From a bacterium EF100-94H03 bin56 (lineage in GTDB: Bacteria > Pseudomonadota > Alphaproteobacteria > SP197): 64,000 nt of DNA. The DNA lies in NCBI GenBank assembly GCA_002238685.1, contig MPMV01000011.1, positions 1-64,000 of the forward strand, written 5' to 3'. The notes under the pieces were generated by a model that worked only from the letters and a program-made list of their open reading frames with translations, was not told the origin of the DNA and ran no database searches. Positions 44,807-54,181 of this stretch are shown one piece after another (position 1 is the stretch's first letter; the number at the start of each line of letters is the position of its first letter). A program made the translations under genes and the position numbers.

Positions 44807-45607
44807 ATGGATCGCGAGGAAGCCCGCAGACTGCTGGACTGGTATGTCGGGATCGGTGTCGACGAAGCAACGGGCGCAGTGGCGGTCGACCGTTTCGTTG
44901 TTCCTCCGGCGGCGCCTCCCGTGCGAACGGCACCCGCGAGACGCCCTTCCCCGGTTCCGGCCCGACCGGCCGCTGCCCTCGAGGACGCCAGGACCCTGGC
45001 GGCCGGCGCCTCCAGTCTCGCGGAGCTGGTCGGGGTCATCAACGCCTTCGACGGGTGTCCACTCAAGCGCACGGCTACCACAACCTGCATCGCCGACGGC
45101 AACGCTGAGGCATCCATCATGATCATCGGCGAAGCTCCCGGAGCCGAAGAGGACCGGCAGGGCAAGCCGTTCGTCGGCCCGGCCGGAAAACTCCTTGACC
45201 GGATGCTGGCTGCGATCGGCCTCGACAGAACCCATGTCTACATCACCAATACCCTCTACTGGCGCCCGCCGGGAAACCGCACGCCCACGCCCGAGGAAAT
45301 CGCGGTGTGCCTCCCCTTTCTCGAGAGGCAGGTGGAACTCCTCTCGCCCAGGCTTCTCGTCTACGCCGGAGGAACAGCGGTGCGGGCCATGTTCGACACG
45401 GCTCCAGGCGAGGGCATCACACGGCTTCGCGGACGCTGGCTGCGCCTCGAGCGCGAGGGCAGGGAACCGGTGCCGGCCATCGCCATGTTCCACCCGGCCT
45501 ATCTGTTGCGCCAGCCCCTGAGGAAGCGCGAAAGCTGGCGCGATCTTCTTGCCATACGACAGCGCATGGAAGAACTCGGGATCGCACCCGGAATGCCGAC
45601 GGTCTGA
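44807..45607 (+). CDS. Uracil-DNA glycosylase, family 4/5 type
   Basis: 266 residues from ATG 44807 (GGAGA seven bases upstream; an ATG at 44786 would add seven residues). Motifs: GEAPGAEEDRQGKPFVGPAG (active-site loop), ITNTLYWRPPGNRTPTPEE, and MFHPAYLLRQPLRK (leucine-loop His). Cysteines in GCPLK, TTTC and VCLPF suggest an Fe-S cluster, but the fourth cysteine of family 4 is not obvious. It removes uracil from deaminated DNA to start base excision repair. The N-terminal Pro/Arg-rich linker (residues ~25-60) is usual for alphaproteobacterial members. Confidence 0.9.
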   Translation: MDREEARRLLDWYVGIGVDEATGAVAVDRFVVPPAAPPVRTAPARRPSPVPARPAAALEDARTLAAGASSLAELVGVINAFDGCPLKRTATTTCIADGNAEASIMIIGEAPGAEEDRQGKPFVGPAGKLLDRMLAAIGLDRTHVYITNTLYWRPPGNRTPTPEEIAVCLPFLERQVELLSPRLLVYAGGTAVRAMFDTAPGEGITRLRGRWLRLEREGREPVPAIAMFHPAYLLRQPLRKRESWRDLLAIRQRMEELGIAPGMPTV

Positions 45608-45647
45608 CGGCGCCTGCCGGATGGCAAGAGATCGTCTCCAGGCCGGG

Positions 45648-47477
45648 ATGTCCGGCATCCTGCGCCTGCTTGTGGCAGGTGTTGTCATTGTATGGGCCCA
45701 CGGCGCATCGGCTCTTGACCTGCCTCCCCTGCCCTCCCTCAAGCCGGCCGCGCCGGTCAACTTGAGTGCGGTGCCCCTGCCGGGTGTGCGGCCCGAGGCT
45801 CCCGAACGCGATCCCTGGCAGATCCTTGACGATGTGGATCAGGAGACCTATCGCCGCATCTTTGCGGTCCAGGAAGGGGCCGATTGGCGAGAGGCCGACC
45901 GGCTGATCGCCCGCTTGAGGGATCCGGTCCTGATGGGCCACGTCCTCGCCCAGCGCTATCTCCATGCGACAGGGTGGATCTCGAGCTTCGACGAACTGCG
46001 AGGCTGGCTTGACTCCTGGGCCGACCATCCGGACGCGAGGCGCATCCACGCCCTGGCGCTGAGACGCCAGCCAGCAGGTGCGGCGGCTCCCGCCCCTCCC
46101 GTCGGCAGGTGGGATGGACCGGATATTGCAACCGTGACAATCGCGGCCGGCTCGGCTGTCCCTGCGCCGACAAACCCCGACAGCGGGTTGAAGGCCGGTG
46201 AACGCAACTTCCTGAAGCAGGTTCGCCGTGATGTCCGCAATGGCCGCCTCGGGGTTGCGTGGTCGCGGTTGGCCGATACCGAGGCTCTTTCCGTCGCCGG
46301 ATTGCTCGCCATCGACATGGCGGCGGCGGAGATCGCCTTTGGTTACTTCATTCACGGTGAAGATGCTCTTGCTCTCGATATCGCCACCGCGGCACTTCAT
46401 CGATCGGGACACCTGGTTCCCCTGGCCGGCTGGACGGCGGGACTGGCTGCCTGGCGCTCCCGTCATCCACAGACGGCGCGCTCGATGATGCTGGTGGCCT
46501 CACGGGGAGACCCCTCCAGCCCGCTGGTGGCCGCCAGTGCCTGGTGGGCGGCAAGGATGTCCCTTCTGGCGGGGGACCCGAGCGACATCGGCCATCTTCT
46601 CGGCATTGCGGCGCGCCGGCCCTATACGATCTACGGACTTCTTGCCCGCCATGCCCTGGGCATGGATGGCAGCCTCGTCAATGATCCCCTTCCGAGCGTG
46701 TCTGACGAGGGCTTGAGGACGCTGTCGAAGATTGCGGCCATGCACCGGGCCCTGGCGCTTGCCGAGGTGGGTCAGTACCACCGGGGAGACCGGGAGTTGC
46801 GGGGGCTCAGCGTCCGGCGTCACCCGGCCGCTGCCGCCGCCATGATGGCCATGGCGGAGCGCATGCCCTTTCCGGCGACACGTTACCGGCTCTCCCGGGA
46901 GTTCATGACGCTCCACGCGGCACGACTCGATGACGCCCTCTTCCCGCTTCCGCCATGGGAACCCCATGGAGGATTCACCGTTGAGCCAGCCCTGATGTAT
47001 GCCCTCATTCGCCAGGAATCGCATTTTCGGGCCCGCACGGTCAGTCCTGCCGGCGCCCGGGGGATCCTGCAGATCATGCCGGCCACGGCTGCCTGGATTG
47101 CCGATGATTCCGACCTTGCGGGCTCCGGGAGGTACCGTCTCGATGATCCCGGACTCTCCATCAACCTGGGGGAAGACTATGTGCGCTACCTGCTCGATCT
47201 GCCGGACATAGGCGGCAATCTCTTCCTCATGCTTGCCGCCTACAATGGCGGTCCGGCACGGCTGGCGAGATGGTTGAATGACATGGGCCCGCTGGATGAT
47301 CCCCTTCTCTTCGTGGAGTCCTATCCCTCCCGCGAGACCCGTTCCTTTCTCAGGAGCGTGATGGCAGACTACTGGGTCTACACCAGGAGACTGGGATACG
47401 AACCGGCTTCGCTGGCCGCGCTGGCGGCCGGAGACTGGCCCCTCTATGGAGGTTCCCGACATGCCCGGGATCGATGA
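45648..47477 (+). CDS. slt: Soluble lytic murein transglycosylase
   Basis: About 609 residues from ATG 45648, giving a signal peptide (MSGILRLLVAGVVIVWAHGA, cut before LDLPPLPS). ATG 45621 is an alternative. A long alpha-helical superhelix domain precedes the SLT catalytic domain: catalytic Glu in ALIRQESHFRARTVSPAGA, then RGILQIMPATA, INLGEDYVRYLLD and LAAYNGGPARL. It cleaves peptidoglycan to 1,6-anhydromuropeptides in the periplasm. The stop overlaps the moaB start by 17 bases. Confidence 0.92.
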   Translation: MSGILRLLVAGVVIVWAHGASALDLPPLPSLKPAAPVNLSAVPLPGVRPEAPERDPWQILDDVDQETYRRIFAVQEGADWREADRLIARLRDPVLMGHVLAQRYLHATGWISSFDELRGWLDSWADHPDARRIHALALRRQPAGAAAPAPPVGRWDGPDIATVTIAAGSAVPAPTNPDSGLKAGERNFLKQVRRDVRNGRLGVAWSRLADTEALSVAGLLAIDMAAAEIAFGYFIHGEDALALDIATAALHRSGHLVPLAGWTAGLAAWRSRHPQTARSMMLVASRGDPSSPLVAASAWWAARMSLLAGDPSDIGHLLGIAARRPYTIYGLLARHALGMDGSLVNDPLPSVSDEGLRTLSKIAAMHRALALAEVGQYHRGDRELRGLSVRRHPAAAAAMMAMAERMPFPATRYRLSREFMTLHAARLDDALFPLPPWEPHGGFTVEPALMYALIRQESHFRARTVSPAGARGILQIMPATAAWIADDSDLAGSGRYRLDDPGLSINLGEDYVRYLLDLPDIGGNLFLMLAAYNGGPARLARWLNDMGPLDDPLLFVESYPSRETRSFLRSVMADYWVYTRRLGYEPASLAALAAGDWPLYGGSRHARDR

Positions 47478-48015
47478 CAGCAAGCCGTTCCTCGCGGTCC
47501 GGATCGCCGTCCTGACGATCTCCGACAGCCGTTCCCTCGATGACGACCGGTCAGGAGCCGTTCTCGTGGAACGCGTGGAGGCGGCGGGGCACGAGGTGGC
47601 CGATCGCCGCATCGTCACCGACGACGTGGCCTGCATCGTCGGAACCCTCCGGACGTGGATCGACGATACCGGTGTCGACGTGGTGATCGCCACGGGCGGT
47701 ACCGGAGTCACTGGCCGCGACGTCACGCCGGAAGCCTTCGACGAGGTCTGTGACAAGGCGATCCCCGGATTTGGCGAGCTCTTCCGCTGGCTCTCGTTCC
47801 GCAAGATCGGCACCTCGACGATCCAGTCCCGGGCAACGGCCGGCGTCGCCGGTGGCACCTATCTCTTTGCGCTGCCGGGCTCGCCCGGTGCCTGCAAGGA
47901 CGCCTGGGATGACATTCTGGTCCACCAGCTCGACTACCGCTTCGGCCCCTGCAACTTCGTCGAACTCATGCCCCGCCTGCTCGAGACAGGCCGCGCCACG
48001 GCGAGAGGCTCCTGA
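47461..48015 (+). CDS. moaB: Molybdenum cofactor biosynthesis protein MoaB/Mog family
   Basis: 184 residues from ATG 47461 (GGAGG eleven bases upstream; ATG 47446 is possible). Motifs: RIAVLTISDSRSLDDDRSGA, VVIATGGTGVTGRDVTPEA (the GGTG molybdopterin/AMP site), and YLFALPGSPGACKDAWDDIL. Adenylates molybdopterin before metal insertion, and sits about 9 kb from the tungstate transporter. Length is typical of alphaproteobacterial MoaB. Confidence 0.93.
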   Translation: MPGIDDSKPFLAVRIAVLTISDSRSLDDDRSGAVLVERVEAAGHEVADRRIVTDDVACIVGTLRTWIDDTGVDVVIATGGTGVTGRDVTPEAFDEVCDKAIPGFGELFRWLSFRKIGTSTIQSRATAGVAGGTYLFALPGSPGACKDAWDDILVHQLDYRFGPCNFVELMPRLLETGRATARGS

Positions 48016-48093
48016 CTGTCCCTGAGGCAGGAAGACAGACTCTTCGATGCCGCGCAGCGCATCCTTGCCCCGACCTGCGCTGATCGATGACGT

Positions 48094-48275
48094 GGCGGGA
48101 GAGAGGCGGGGGCGCGGGCGGGCCCAGGGGGGGGGCCGCCCGGGAAAACCGCCAACCCGGGGGGGGGGGGGGGGGGGGGGGCGGGGGGGGCGGGGCGGGA
48201 GAGAGGCGGGTCCGCGGTCGGCACCAGGGGCTGAACCGCCTGGAAATCCGGCAAGCCGGATGGGGCGGGCGCAGG
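48094..48275. repeat. Degenerate 100-bp-offset duplication with 23-G tract
   Basis: Bases 48094-48175 align without gaps to 48194-48275. The shared start is GGCGGGAGAGAGGCGGG, and nearly every mismatch in the first copy is a change to G or C. The first copy then dissolves into 23 consecutive G (48159-48181). This is what unsignalled cycles in two-colour sequencing produce, so the first copy is probably an error-ridden duplicate introduced by assembly. Confidence 0.7.
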
Positions 48276-48629
48276 CGGCTTCGGGAAGGTCGTGGCCGAC
48301 CCCAGGGCTCTTGACCGTCTCCCTGTGGACCTGTCACTGGAGAGCCATCCCGAACAGTCCGGGGTCGCTCCCGCCGCATCCCGTCACGGGCTGAAGGCAG
48401 CGTCTCGCGAAGATGTCGGGAGGGATGTGCCCGGCGCATGCCCGGCAGAGGCGAGAACACCAAGAATCGGCATTCGACCCTGTCGACTTGCCAAGATGAC
48501 ACGCGATCCGGGCTGAAGCGCCGCATCACTCCACCAACAGCGCGCTCACGGCGGTCCCTGCCTGCATGCGGGGTCTATCGCTCGTGGCGGTGAAGGATGT
48601 GAGCTACTGTTCGGACCAGATCAGTCGCC

Positions 48630-48641
48630 GGGGGCAGGTCA
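48630..48641. repeat. IS terminus-like repeat, copy 1
   Basis: GGGGGCAGGTCA preceded by GATCAGTCGCC. The same string preceded by GACCAGTCGCT occurs at 51073-51084, and its inverse TGACCTGCCCC at 50965-50975. The protease gene lies between copy 1 and the other two. Possibly the solo end of an IS3-type element; I am not sure of the family. Confidence 0.45.
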
Positions 48642-48705
48642 CCGACGACCGACGGAGTCTCTTTGGTCCATTCGCGTCACATCGGGACGAGGCGGGGAAG
48701 GGAGC

Positions 48706-50939
48706 TTGGACAAACTGATCACAACCTGCCGACGGTCCTGCCGGATGGCCACGTTCACGCTTGCTCTTGTAGCGCTCGCGCCACTCTGGTCGGTGGCGGA
48801 TGAAGCAGAAGACATCGTGGCTCGCGCTGATGCGGCTGCTTCGCTCGCCCGCGAATCCGAACTTCGTGGTTGGGCCGCGGCCGGGCGAGCCGAAACGGCC
48901 GCGGCACGGGCCCGGGGCGCCGGCTCCCCCCGCCCGCAAACCCGAACTGGGGGGTGGGGCCGCGGCGGGACGAGCCGAAGCGGCTGCGGCACGGGCCCGC
49001 GATGCCGCCCGCCAGGCTCGAGAACTGGAAGCGGAAGAGGTCAGCTCCTTTGCCTTCGAGAGCGACCGTTTCGTGGGACAGGCAGTCGATGACGAACCCC
49101 ACGGCCTTGGCGTTTGGTACTTCGACGACGGGACTCGCTATGAAGGCGAGTTCGTCAACGGAGCGTTCCACGGTCTCGGCGTGTTGTTCCTTCCGGGAGA
49201 CGATAGCTACAACAGCCGCTACGAGGGCGAGTTCGTCTCCAGTGTTCCACAAGGCTACGGCATCTGGCAGTGGCGGGATGCGGGGACCGGGCGCGGTGGC
49301 GGCCGAGAGGGCGGGCGCCGGGGGCGATGGCGACCGAGAGGCCGGCGTCTGGGTCGATGGAGAACTCGATGGTGCCTTTACCTACACTTATCTTGAGGGA
49401 GACTTTGCCGGCACGGTCATAGCAGGTGAACAGGAGGCCGACTCCCAGATTGGCCGGGGCGTGCTGGATTACTCTGATGCCACTCTCTATGCGGGATCGC
49501 GCTACGAGGGCGATCTCTCCGGCCACTATGCGGACGGTTACGGTCTCTGGCGCTTTGAGGATGGTTCGACGACCTACGGTCTCTGGCGCCAGGATGAAGT
49601 CCAGGAAGACGAGAGCGTCACGATGGGTGCCGGTGGCGAGATCTTGGCGCCGGGCGAAGCCGTGACCGTCGCCAACGGAGCGGACGCAGCCACCGAGCAG
49701 ATCCGCCAGACACAGGAGTTGCTGAGCGCGCTCGGCTACCATACCGGGCTGGCCGATGGTGTCTTGAGCCAGCCCACCCTCGATGCCGTCGCACACTTCC
49801 AGTCGGATTACGGTCTTGCGGTCACGTTGTCGGTTTCGGCTGCGCTGATCGATCAGTTGCGGGTGGCGCGGGCCGCCCGGGGAATGGCCGTATCACCGCC
49901 GCGCGACCAGCTTGAGCTCGAATCCTGGGGAACGGGCTTTGTCGTTTCCGCTGCCGGCCATCTGCTGACCAACCATCATGTGGTCGAAGGATGCCATGCG
50001 ATGCGCGTCCGCGACCTGGGTTGGGCCGATGTCGTTGCCTTCGATGAAGACACCGATCTTGCACTGATCGCGCTGCAAGACGGCATCGTTCCTGGCGTCG
50101 TCTCGTTCCGTTCCTGGCCTCCCGTGAACATGGGGGAAGCCGTTGTTGTTTTCGGGTTCCCGCAACCGGAACTGCTGTCGGCGTCGGGCAACGTAACCAC
50201 CGGCGTGGTGAGCGCACTGGAAGGCGGCGCCGATTTCGATTTCCACCAGTATCAGTTCACTGCCCCGATCCAGGGTGGCAACAGTGGTGGTCCCCTGCTC
50301 GACGGCACCGGGAACGTGATCGGTGTCGTGGTGGCGTCCTACGATGACCTGCAGGCTGCAAACTTCGCGGTCAAGGGCGAGGTCGCGATGTCCTTCCTGG
50401 TCGAGAACGGGCTTCAACCGGACGTGATCTCCGGCAAGGCGGCGCAATCTCGTCCGACCGAGGACGTCGTTGCCGAGGCGAAGCGCCACACATTCCAGTT
50501 GGAATGCTGGATTGAGACGGGGCCAGCCATCTCCGACGGCGACTTCGCTTCCCGAGGTGACGGGGCGATCGAATTCGGGGTCGACGATCTAGATCAAGAC
50601 GGCCTTGGCGACTGGAACTTCGACGGCCAATGCGACGACCCGCGCTTCATCGGCGACGACATGGGAAACCCCACTTACACCGCATTGGTCGGCCGCGATG
50701 CGAGCGATTGTCGCGAGTTGCATGACGCCGGGACGATACGGTTGCGGCAGGCAGGAGAAATGGCCGGACTCAATTTCGGGGACGACACCGGTGACTGGGC
50801 TCGCGACGGAGAATGCGACGACCCGTCATTCGAAGGCCCGGGCATGGGTGCGACCGACAGTGAGGAACATCTCTTGTCCGATGCGAGCGACTGCCGCGAT
50901 GCCTTCGCGGCCGGCACTGTCCGTCTACGGGATGGATAG
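48706..50939 (+). CDS. Secreted MORN/peptidoglycan-binding/trypsin-like serine protease (frame broken twice)
   Basis: The TTG start at 48706 has GGAAGGGAG upstream and a signal peptide (TFTLALVALAPLWSVADE). Then come an Ala/Arg/Glu coiled coil, MORN repeats (YEGEFVNGAFHGLGV, YEGEFVSSVPQGYGI, YEGDLSGHYADGYGL), a peptidoglycan-binding domain (QELLSALGYHTGLADGVLSQ) and a trypsin-like domain. The trypsin-like triad is His in LLTNHHVVEG, Asp in DEDTDLALIA and Ser in GGNSGGPLLDG. Two C-terminal repeats with CDDP and DASDCR follow. The frame shifts at about 48,930 and 49,300. Both sites are short GC-biased duplications with offsets 85 and 31 bp. Deleting one copy of each gives one continuous 705-residue ORF, so the breaks are probably artefacts. 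Likely an envelope-associated protease; target unknown. Confidence 0.75.
48846..49010. repeat. Degenerate duplication, 85-bp offset
   Basis: Copy 1 starts at 48846 (CGCCCGCGAATCCGAACT) and copy 2 at 48931 (CGCCCGCAAACCCGAACT). They align without gaps. Copy 1 is clean at its 5' side and G/C-substituted towards its 3' end. Copy 2 is the reverse. This mirror pattern is expected when two unmerged overlapping sequence ends are concatenated. The 85-bp surplus causes the first frameshift of the protease gene. Confidence 0.7.
49294..49355. repeat. Degenerate duplication, 31-bp offset
   Basis: CGGTGGCGGCCGAGAGG at 49294 repeats as CGATGGCGACCGAGAGG at 49325, the first copy carrying A-to-G and other G-ward changes. 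Removing 31 bases brings RDGDREAGVWVDG into frame with the preceding MORN region and cures the second frameshift. Confidence 0.65.
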
Positions 50940-50964
50940 CGTATCGGTGAGTCTGAAGAGAATG

Positions 50965-51084
50965 TGACCTGCCCCTGTGGCGGGATCCAATGGCCGCATT
51001 GGAGACTGTCAACATCCCGTGACCATCCCACCACGGGACTGGACACCCAATCCACAAACCCGACCAGTCGCTGGGGGCAGGTCA
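50965..51084. mobile_element. 120-bp segment with 11-bp terminal inverted repeats
   Basis: It begins TGACCTGCCCC and ends GGGGCAGGTCA, exact inverse copies. The interior (about 98 bp) has no coding capacity. A third copy of the terminus lies at 48630, in the orientation of the right end. This could be a MITE or the deleted remains of an IS. No target-site duplication is evident. Confidence 0.45.
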
Positions 51085-51507
51085 GGTCCGCATGGTGTCG
51101 AGGCAGACAGCCAACGCCTCGAGCACCGCGGCCTCGAAGAACTCTTCCGCGTTCCACCAAGTGCGTTCTACCTCCATGGCCAACACCCTCACCAACGCCA
51201 CGCAGAAGCCGAAGAACGACAAAGCCGGGAGCGGCCGGACCCATTGGGTGAATCGAGGTGTGGGGCCTTTCGGCGAGACACCATGCCGGCACAATACAAG
51301 ATTGCCAGGGACACCATCGATATCATCGAGAGTGACGGTTCGGCGCGCTTCCTTTTGCGTCGCCGCAACATCCGGTACTGCGAAGCCCGTCGCCGTCCGC
51401 CACATGAAAACGGTGAAGATCACATTCCGGCATGCGAACTTCCGGATCCGTAGTCAGTCGCCCTGATCGGATACGTCCAGGCGCGTCACCGCGGTCCCGG
51501 CCAACAG
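51085..51507. other. Stretch without a supportable gene
   Basis: About 420 bases between the inverted-repeat segment and the reductase gene. Open frames on both strands reach 113-124 codons, but neither strand gives a recognisable family, a ribosome site or a convincing amino-acid composition. It may be decayed IS interior. The downstream end of the catabolic operon must terminate here, but no strong hairpin with a T-run was seen. Confidence 0.4.
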
Positions 51508-52743
51508 TCATAACAGGGACTTGAGGGGGACGGACGTGTCCGAGAGCGCGGCCGGATCCGGGCGTCGTCGCTTCTCCACCAGGCGTCGGCAGACCGAGAA
51601 CTCGCGCATGCTGTTGACGGCATCCACCCCGATCAGCACCCCTTCACACAGATGGAATGCGACAAAGGAGTCTCCTCCGAAGGTGCCGCGGACGACCGTC
51701 CGGTCCGCACCCTCCGAGACGCCCGCCATCTGCAGCCTCACGCCATGCTGGTCCGACCAGAACCACGGTACCGCATCGCATCCACCTTCCACGCCGAGCA
51801 TGGCCGAGGCGGCAATCTGCCCCTGTGCAGTCGCGTTGGCGACCGATTCAAGTCGCACCCGACGGCCATGAAACGAACTGTGGCGACTCGAGCAGTCCCC
51901 GGCTGCAAGAACGTCAGGGCACGACGTACGGCATGCGCGGTCAACCACGATACCGTTGTCGCAATCGATGCCCGCGGCGCGAGCGAGATCGGTAATCGGC
52001 TCGATTCCGATCCCGACCACCACGAGATCGGCCGCAATCTTGCTACCGTCCGCGAGCGCCACCGATTTCACCGCGCCGCTGCCATGAAACCCGGTGACCG
52101 CCGTTCCCAGCCGAAGATCGACGCCGTGCCGTCCATGGAGGTCTGCGTAGAACGCCGAGAGCTTGCTTGTCATCACGCGCGTCAACAACCTCGGCATCGT
52201 CTCGATTACGGTCGCCGGCAAACCGGTCTCGACAGCGATGGAGGCGACCTCGAGACCGATGTAACCACCCCCTACGACCGCAATCCGGTCCGCGTCCTTC
52301 ATCGCGGCGCGGATCCGTTCCGCGTCCTCGATGGTACGAAGATAGAAAACTCGATCGAGTCGGGATCCGGGCATGTCGGCGAGCCGGCGCACGCGGCTTC
52401 CGGTAGCCAGCAGAATCTGGTCGTAGTGCAGGACACGTCCCGACTCGAGCTCGACGCGGCGGGAACCCGGATCGATTGCGACGGCCCTGGTGCCCGTCAC
52501 GAGTTCTATCGCGTTCTCCACGTAGAACCCGTCGGGGTAGAGCCGCAGACGGTCGCGCTCACATCGACCTGCGAGATAGTCCTTTGAAAGCGGCGGTCGT
52601 TCGTAAGGGGCCTCGTCCTCCGCGGTCACGAGGAAGAGCTCACCCTCGAACCCTCCGCGGCGAAGGCTGCTCAGGGCGTGGCCACCTGCCTGTCCTCCGC
52701 CCACCACCACAATTCTCGATGATCGCCCCACTCTGCCCTCCAT
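51508..52743 (-). CDS. FAD-dependent ferredoxin reductase (rhodocoxin/putidaredoxin reductase type)
   Basis: 411 residues. FAD motif RIVVVGGGQAGGHALSSLR, EAPYERPPLSKDYLAG, the NADH motif IAVVGGGYIGLEVASIAVE, and the second FAD motif VLAAGDCSSRHSS, with the oxygenase-coupled C-terminal domain (VPWFWSDQHGVRLQMAG). It transfers electrons from NAD(P)H to a ferredoxin for an oxygenase. In the same operon lie a Rieske ferredoxin and a desaturase-type di-iron enzyme, its likely partners. It is the last gene, 131 bases after dctM. Confidence 0.9.
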   Translation of the reverse strand: MEGRVGRSSRIVVVGGGQAGGHALSSLRRGGFEGELFLVTAEDEAPYERPPLSKDYLAGRCERDRLRLYPDGFYVENAIELVTGTRAVAIDPGSRRVELESGRVLHYDQILLATGSRVRRLADMPGSRLDRVFYLRTIEDAERIRAAMKDADRIAVVGGGYIGLEVASIAVETGLPATVIETMPRLLTRVMTSKLSAFYADLHGRHGVDLRLGTAVTGFHGSGAVKSVALADGSKIAADLVVVGIGIEPITDLARAAGIDCDNGIVVDRACRTSCPDVLAAGDCSSRHSSFHGRRVRLESVANATAQGQIAASAMLGVEGGCDAVPWFWSDQHGVRLQMAGVSEGADRTVVRGTFGGDSFVAFHLCEGVLIGVDAVNSMREFSVCRRLVEKRRRPDPAALSDTSVPLKSLL

Positions 52744-52874
52744 TTCCGGCAGTCCAGGCCTCGGTCAACTGCGAGAGGCCGCATTTCTTCCTGTACAGTT
52801 CGCCGATTCGCCGACTCCGCGCTCGCTCGAGAAAGTCGATGGCGGAACGGACGAAGGAGTCCGTCGGCCACGGG

Positions 52875-54179
52875 TCATTCGATCCCCAGTACCAGTCCCG
52901 GCAGGAACAGCGAGAGTTCGGGCACGAAGGTCACGATCAACACCATCGGGAGGTGGCCCAGCGCCAGCAGCTTCATCGTCGGTACGACGTACTTGTCGAG
53001 CGTCAGCTTGCTCACTCCCGCCGCCATGTAGAGCATCGGCGCACAGGGAGGTGATACGTTCCCGAGGCCGAGGTTTGTACCGACGATCGCGGCGAAGTGG
53101 ATAGGATGGACACCGATCTCCGTTGCCACCGGCAACAGTACGATCGCGGCAAGCACGCTGCCGGAGACATCATCGACGATCATGCCGATCAGGAGCAGGA
53201 TCACGTTGATGATGAGGAGCACCAGGATGCGATTCTCGGTCAGCGCCACGAGCGCTTCCGCCACTTCCTTTGGAACCTGCTGCAGAATCATGGCACGGCT
53301 CATCACGAACAGGAAGAACAGCACCGCGATGATCGAACCCGTCGTGATGGCGGCTCGAACGATCGTCGAAGGAAAGTTGCTCAGCTTCAGCCCCCGATAG
53401 ATCAGAAACCCGATGACCATCGCGTAGACGAGCGCGATGGCCGCCGCCTCGGTCGGGGTTGCGATCCCGGAGTAGATGGTTCCCAGAATGATCACAGGCA
53501 GCAGAAGCGACCAGAACGCTTCGGCACCGGTCTTTCCGACTCTTCGCACCGCTTCGCGGAACGCGATGGGCTCCTCGACGGTGATCGTATCCACCTTGCG
53601 AAGGAACAGGAAGTTCAGACCGACGTAGACGGCCGCCAGGATGACACCCGGAATCACGGTGGAAAGAAACGCCGCCCCCACCGAGATCCCTCCGGTTACC
53701 GCGAACACGATCATCGGAATGGACGGCGGTATCATCAGGGCGAGCACGGACGAGCAGGCGACCAATGCAGTCGCGTGGCCCGCCGGATACCCCTCCTTGA
53801 CCATGCGCGGAATCATGATCTGGCCGATGGCGGCAATGGCAGCGGAAGATGAGCCGGAAATTGCGCCGAACAGGGCGCAGGTCACGATCGTAACGGCGCC
53901 CAGACCGCCCTTGAGCCTGCCGACAAAGGCGTTCACGAAGTTGAGCAGGCGGTCGGAAATTCCGCCTTCAGCCATCAATGTGCCGGCCATCACGAACATC
54001 GGCAGGGCGAGCAATGCGAAGCTCGAGGTCGTCTGGTAGGCGAAAGGAATGAGAAAGGACACGTCCGAACCGGACGCCAGACCGAACACCAGCGCGCCGA
54101 TGCCGAAGGCGAACGCGATCGGCATCTCGGCCAGGAGCAGCACGACGATAAGGGCGATGGATCCAAGGAAGATAACCAT
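52875..54179 (-). CDS. dctM: TRAP transporter large permease subunit
   Basis: 434 residues from ATG 54179; the open frame extends upstream only over the dctQ gene. About twelve hydrophobic segments and DctM family motifs: LPMFVMAGTLMAEGGISDRL, GAISGSSSAAIAAIGQIMIP, LMIPPSIPMIVFAVTGG, TPTEAAAIALVYA and GLGNVSPPCAPMLYMAAG. It is the sodium-driven translocating subunit. It starts 2 bases after the dctQ stop. The substrate is presumably an organic acid consumed by the linked enzymes. Confidence 0.93.
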   Translation of the reverse strand: MVIFLGSIALIVVLLLAEMPIAFAFGIGALVFGLASGSDVSFLIPFAYQTTSSFALLALPMFVMAGTLMAEGGISDRLLNFVNAFVGRLKGGLGAVTIVTCALFGAISGSSSAAIAAIGQIMIPRMVKEGYPAGHATALVACSSVLALMIPPSIPMIVFAVTGGISVGAAFLSTVIPGVILAAVYVGLNFLFLRKVDTITVEEPIAFREAVRRVGKTGAEAFWSLLLPVIILGTIYSGIATPTEAAAIALVYAMVIGFLIYRGLKLSNFPSTIVRAAITTGSIIAVLFFLFVMSRAMILQQVPKEVAEALVALTENRILVLLIINVILLLIGMIVDDVSGSVLAAIVLLPVATEIGVHPIHFAAIVGTNLGLGNVSPPCAPMLYMAAGVSKLTLDKYVVPTMKLLALGHLPMVLIVTFVPELSLFLPGLVLGIE

Positions 54180-54181
54180 CG

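Larger units (their letters stand above)
48016..48705. other. Stretch without a supportable gene, containing an artefact-like duplication
   Basis: About 690 bases between moaB and the protease gene. Only compositionally skewed frames are open, several created by the poly-G tract. Removing one copy of the 100-bp duplication does not produce a recognisable gene. A TGACCTGCCCC terminus-like repeat occurs near its right end (see separate entry). Confidence 0.4.

Noticed and set aside
43446..45122. 558-codon plus-strand frame
   Set aside because: Antisense shadow of ETF-QO, whose motifs are unambiguous.
48159..48181. 23-G tract as a G-quadruplex regulatory element
   Set aside because: It forms the degraded end of an imperfect duplicate whose mismatches all drift to G, so a sequencing/assembly artefact is the simpler explanation.
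51082..51423. 113-codon minus-strand and overlapping 124-codon plus-strand frames
   Set aside because: Neither has a ribosome site, family resemblance or a plausible composition.
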